From Acidobacteriota bacterium (lineage in GTDB: Bacteria; Acidobacteriota; Terriglobia; Acidiferrales; UBA7541), in contig QHYO01000338.1 in assembly GCA_003224135.1 (NCBI GenBank), forward strand, positions 1 to 13,747: 13,747 nucleotides of DNA, in the 5' to 3' direction. Each line of letters starts with the position of its first letter. Position 1 is the stretch's first letter. Of the stretch, positions 13,119-13,747 are shown piece by piece. Both the position numbers and the translations under genes were made by a program. The notes below the pieces were generated by a model. That model made no database searches, was not told the DNA's origin, and worked only from the letters and a program-made list of their open reading frames with translations.

Positions 13119-13747
13119 GTGAGGGTGCGCGCTGGAAGGTTGGTGGGACTGCTGGGGGCGGCAACCTTTGCTGCTGGGTTAAACGCTTGGTGCGACGAAA
13201 AGCCGACAGAGAAAGAATTGGCAGCGATCACGGAGCGGGGGCGGGCTCTGACGGAGTACGATGCGGCGGCGTGGCACGCGACGGATGCTTTACAAACGGC
13301 GAATCCGAATACGGCCGCGGGGCAGCACTATCTGGCGAAAAAGGAAAATGGCAGATGGACCGTGGTTTTTGGCGCGCTGACCGCGGACAAGACAAAATTC
13401 TTGGTCAGTTACGAGGTGACGCGGCTTGATAAGCCGAGCGAATTTGGAGTCAAAAAGAACGAAGCGGCGAAAGAAGACGAGGGATTTTATTTGTTCGCGG
13501 CCCGCGCGATGGAGCTGACGATCGCAGATTTTGGCCGAGCCACAAGGCCTTATAACGTTGCGGTGCTGCCGGCAAAGCAGACCGAAGGGAAAGATCAGCA
13601 AGGGCTGCTCTACGTGTACTTGTATCCGGCACAGACAAAGGTCGGGACTTATCCCTTGGGCGGCGATGTGCGTTATCTGGTTTCCGCTGACGGCGTGAAG
13701 ATTCTCGCGAAGCGCCAGATGCACAAGGCGATTCTGGACGTCGCGCC
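13119..13747 (+). CDS. Secreted protein of unknown function (partial)
   Basis: A frame of 209 codons runs off the window end. GTG 13119 or GTG 13125 is the likely start; GGGGGAAGA (13110-13118) fits the second better. An ATG at 13108 is out of frame and meets a stop after four codons. The N-terminus LVGLLGAATFAAGLNAW is a Sec-type signal sequence. The mature part starts with a charged helix (EKELAAITERGRALTEYD AAAWH in two parts), then HYLAKKENGRWTVVFGALTA, FLVSYEVTRLD, a segment LLYVYLYPAQTKVGTYPLGG and DVRYLVSADGVKILAKRQMH, a beta-rich pattern. I recall similar unnamed proteins in Acidobacteria but can name no domain. Confidence 0.75.
   Translation, partial: MRVRAGRLVGLLGAATFAAGLNAWCDEKPTEKELAAITERGRALTEYDAAAWHATDALQTANPNTAAGQHYLAKKENGRWTVVFGALTADKTKFLVSYEVTRLDKPSEFGVKKNEAAKEDEGFYLFAARAMELTIADFGRATRPYNVAVLPAKQTEGKDQQGLLYVYLYPAQTKVGTYPLGGDVRYLVSADGVKILAKRQMHKAILDVA

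Noticed and set aside
1..13747. CRISPR arrays, tRNA or rRNA genes, transposases, phage or toxin-antitoxin genes
   Set aside because: I looked for spaced repeats, cloverleaf patterns and typical protein motifs and found none.

Overview
The window looks like chromosomal DNA of a moderately GC-rich Gram-negative-type bacterium, most likely an acidobacterium (Acidobacteriota, Terriglobia-like). That placement is an inference from gene content and style: a Tat-dependent MsrP with its membrane partner MsrQ, a PilZ protein of the degenerate type I associate with that phylum, small secreted TPR proteins and a POT-like MFS carrier. No rRNA, tRNA, CRISPR array, transposase or phage gene was seen.

Layout. 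1-1466 (minus): an AraC-type regulator, a 35-residue cysteine-rich microprotein and a membrane-anchored alpha/beta hydrolase cut by the window edge, probably one operon. 1513-2825: an HxlR-type regulator (plus) divergent from a SnoaL-like gene and a decayed DUF1772-like membrane gene (minus); a good inverted repeat lies in the shared promoter. 3184-4790 (plus): overlapping msrP and msrQ for periplasmic methionine sulfoxide repair. 4832-5194 (minus): a PilZ protein. 5413-6758 (plus): an M20 metallopeptidase whose N-terminal coding frame is broken. 6933-7542 (minus): a frameshifted DUF169 gene running into a possible DUF1203-like tail. 7842-8135 (plus): an HU-type nucleoid protein with a readable promoter and a strong terminator shared with a convergent cytochrome c (8265-8654, minus). 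8943-9425 (plus): a TPR protein. 9507-10822 (minus): a POT-like transporter preceded by a translationally overlapping 15-codon leader ORF. 10966-11694 (minus): a secreted TPR protein. 11695-12280: a long intergenic region. 12281-12967 (minus): a KANL3/Tex30-type hydrolase. 13119-13747 (plus): a secreted protein of unknown function, cut by the window end.

Most notable points. (a) The 11.7-11.9 kb intergenic region holds an apparently complete non-coding RNA unit on the plus strand: a sigma70-like promoter, a three-way junction closed by a 9-bp perfect stem with one arm capped by a GCAA tetraloop, and a terminator-like hairpin. I do not recognise the family. (b) A small CxxCxC...CCxxC protein sits between the AraC regulator and the hydrolase. 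(c) Three loci (DUF1772, M20, DUF169/DUF1203) carry reading-frame lesions that can be traced base by base, which points to gene decay or an error-prone assembly. (d) The MFS gene start overlaps the stop of a leader ORF built from a triplicated start-site motif.
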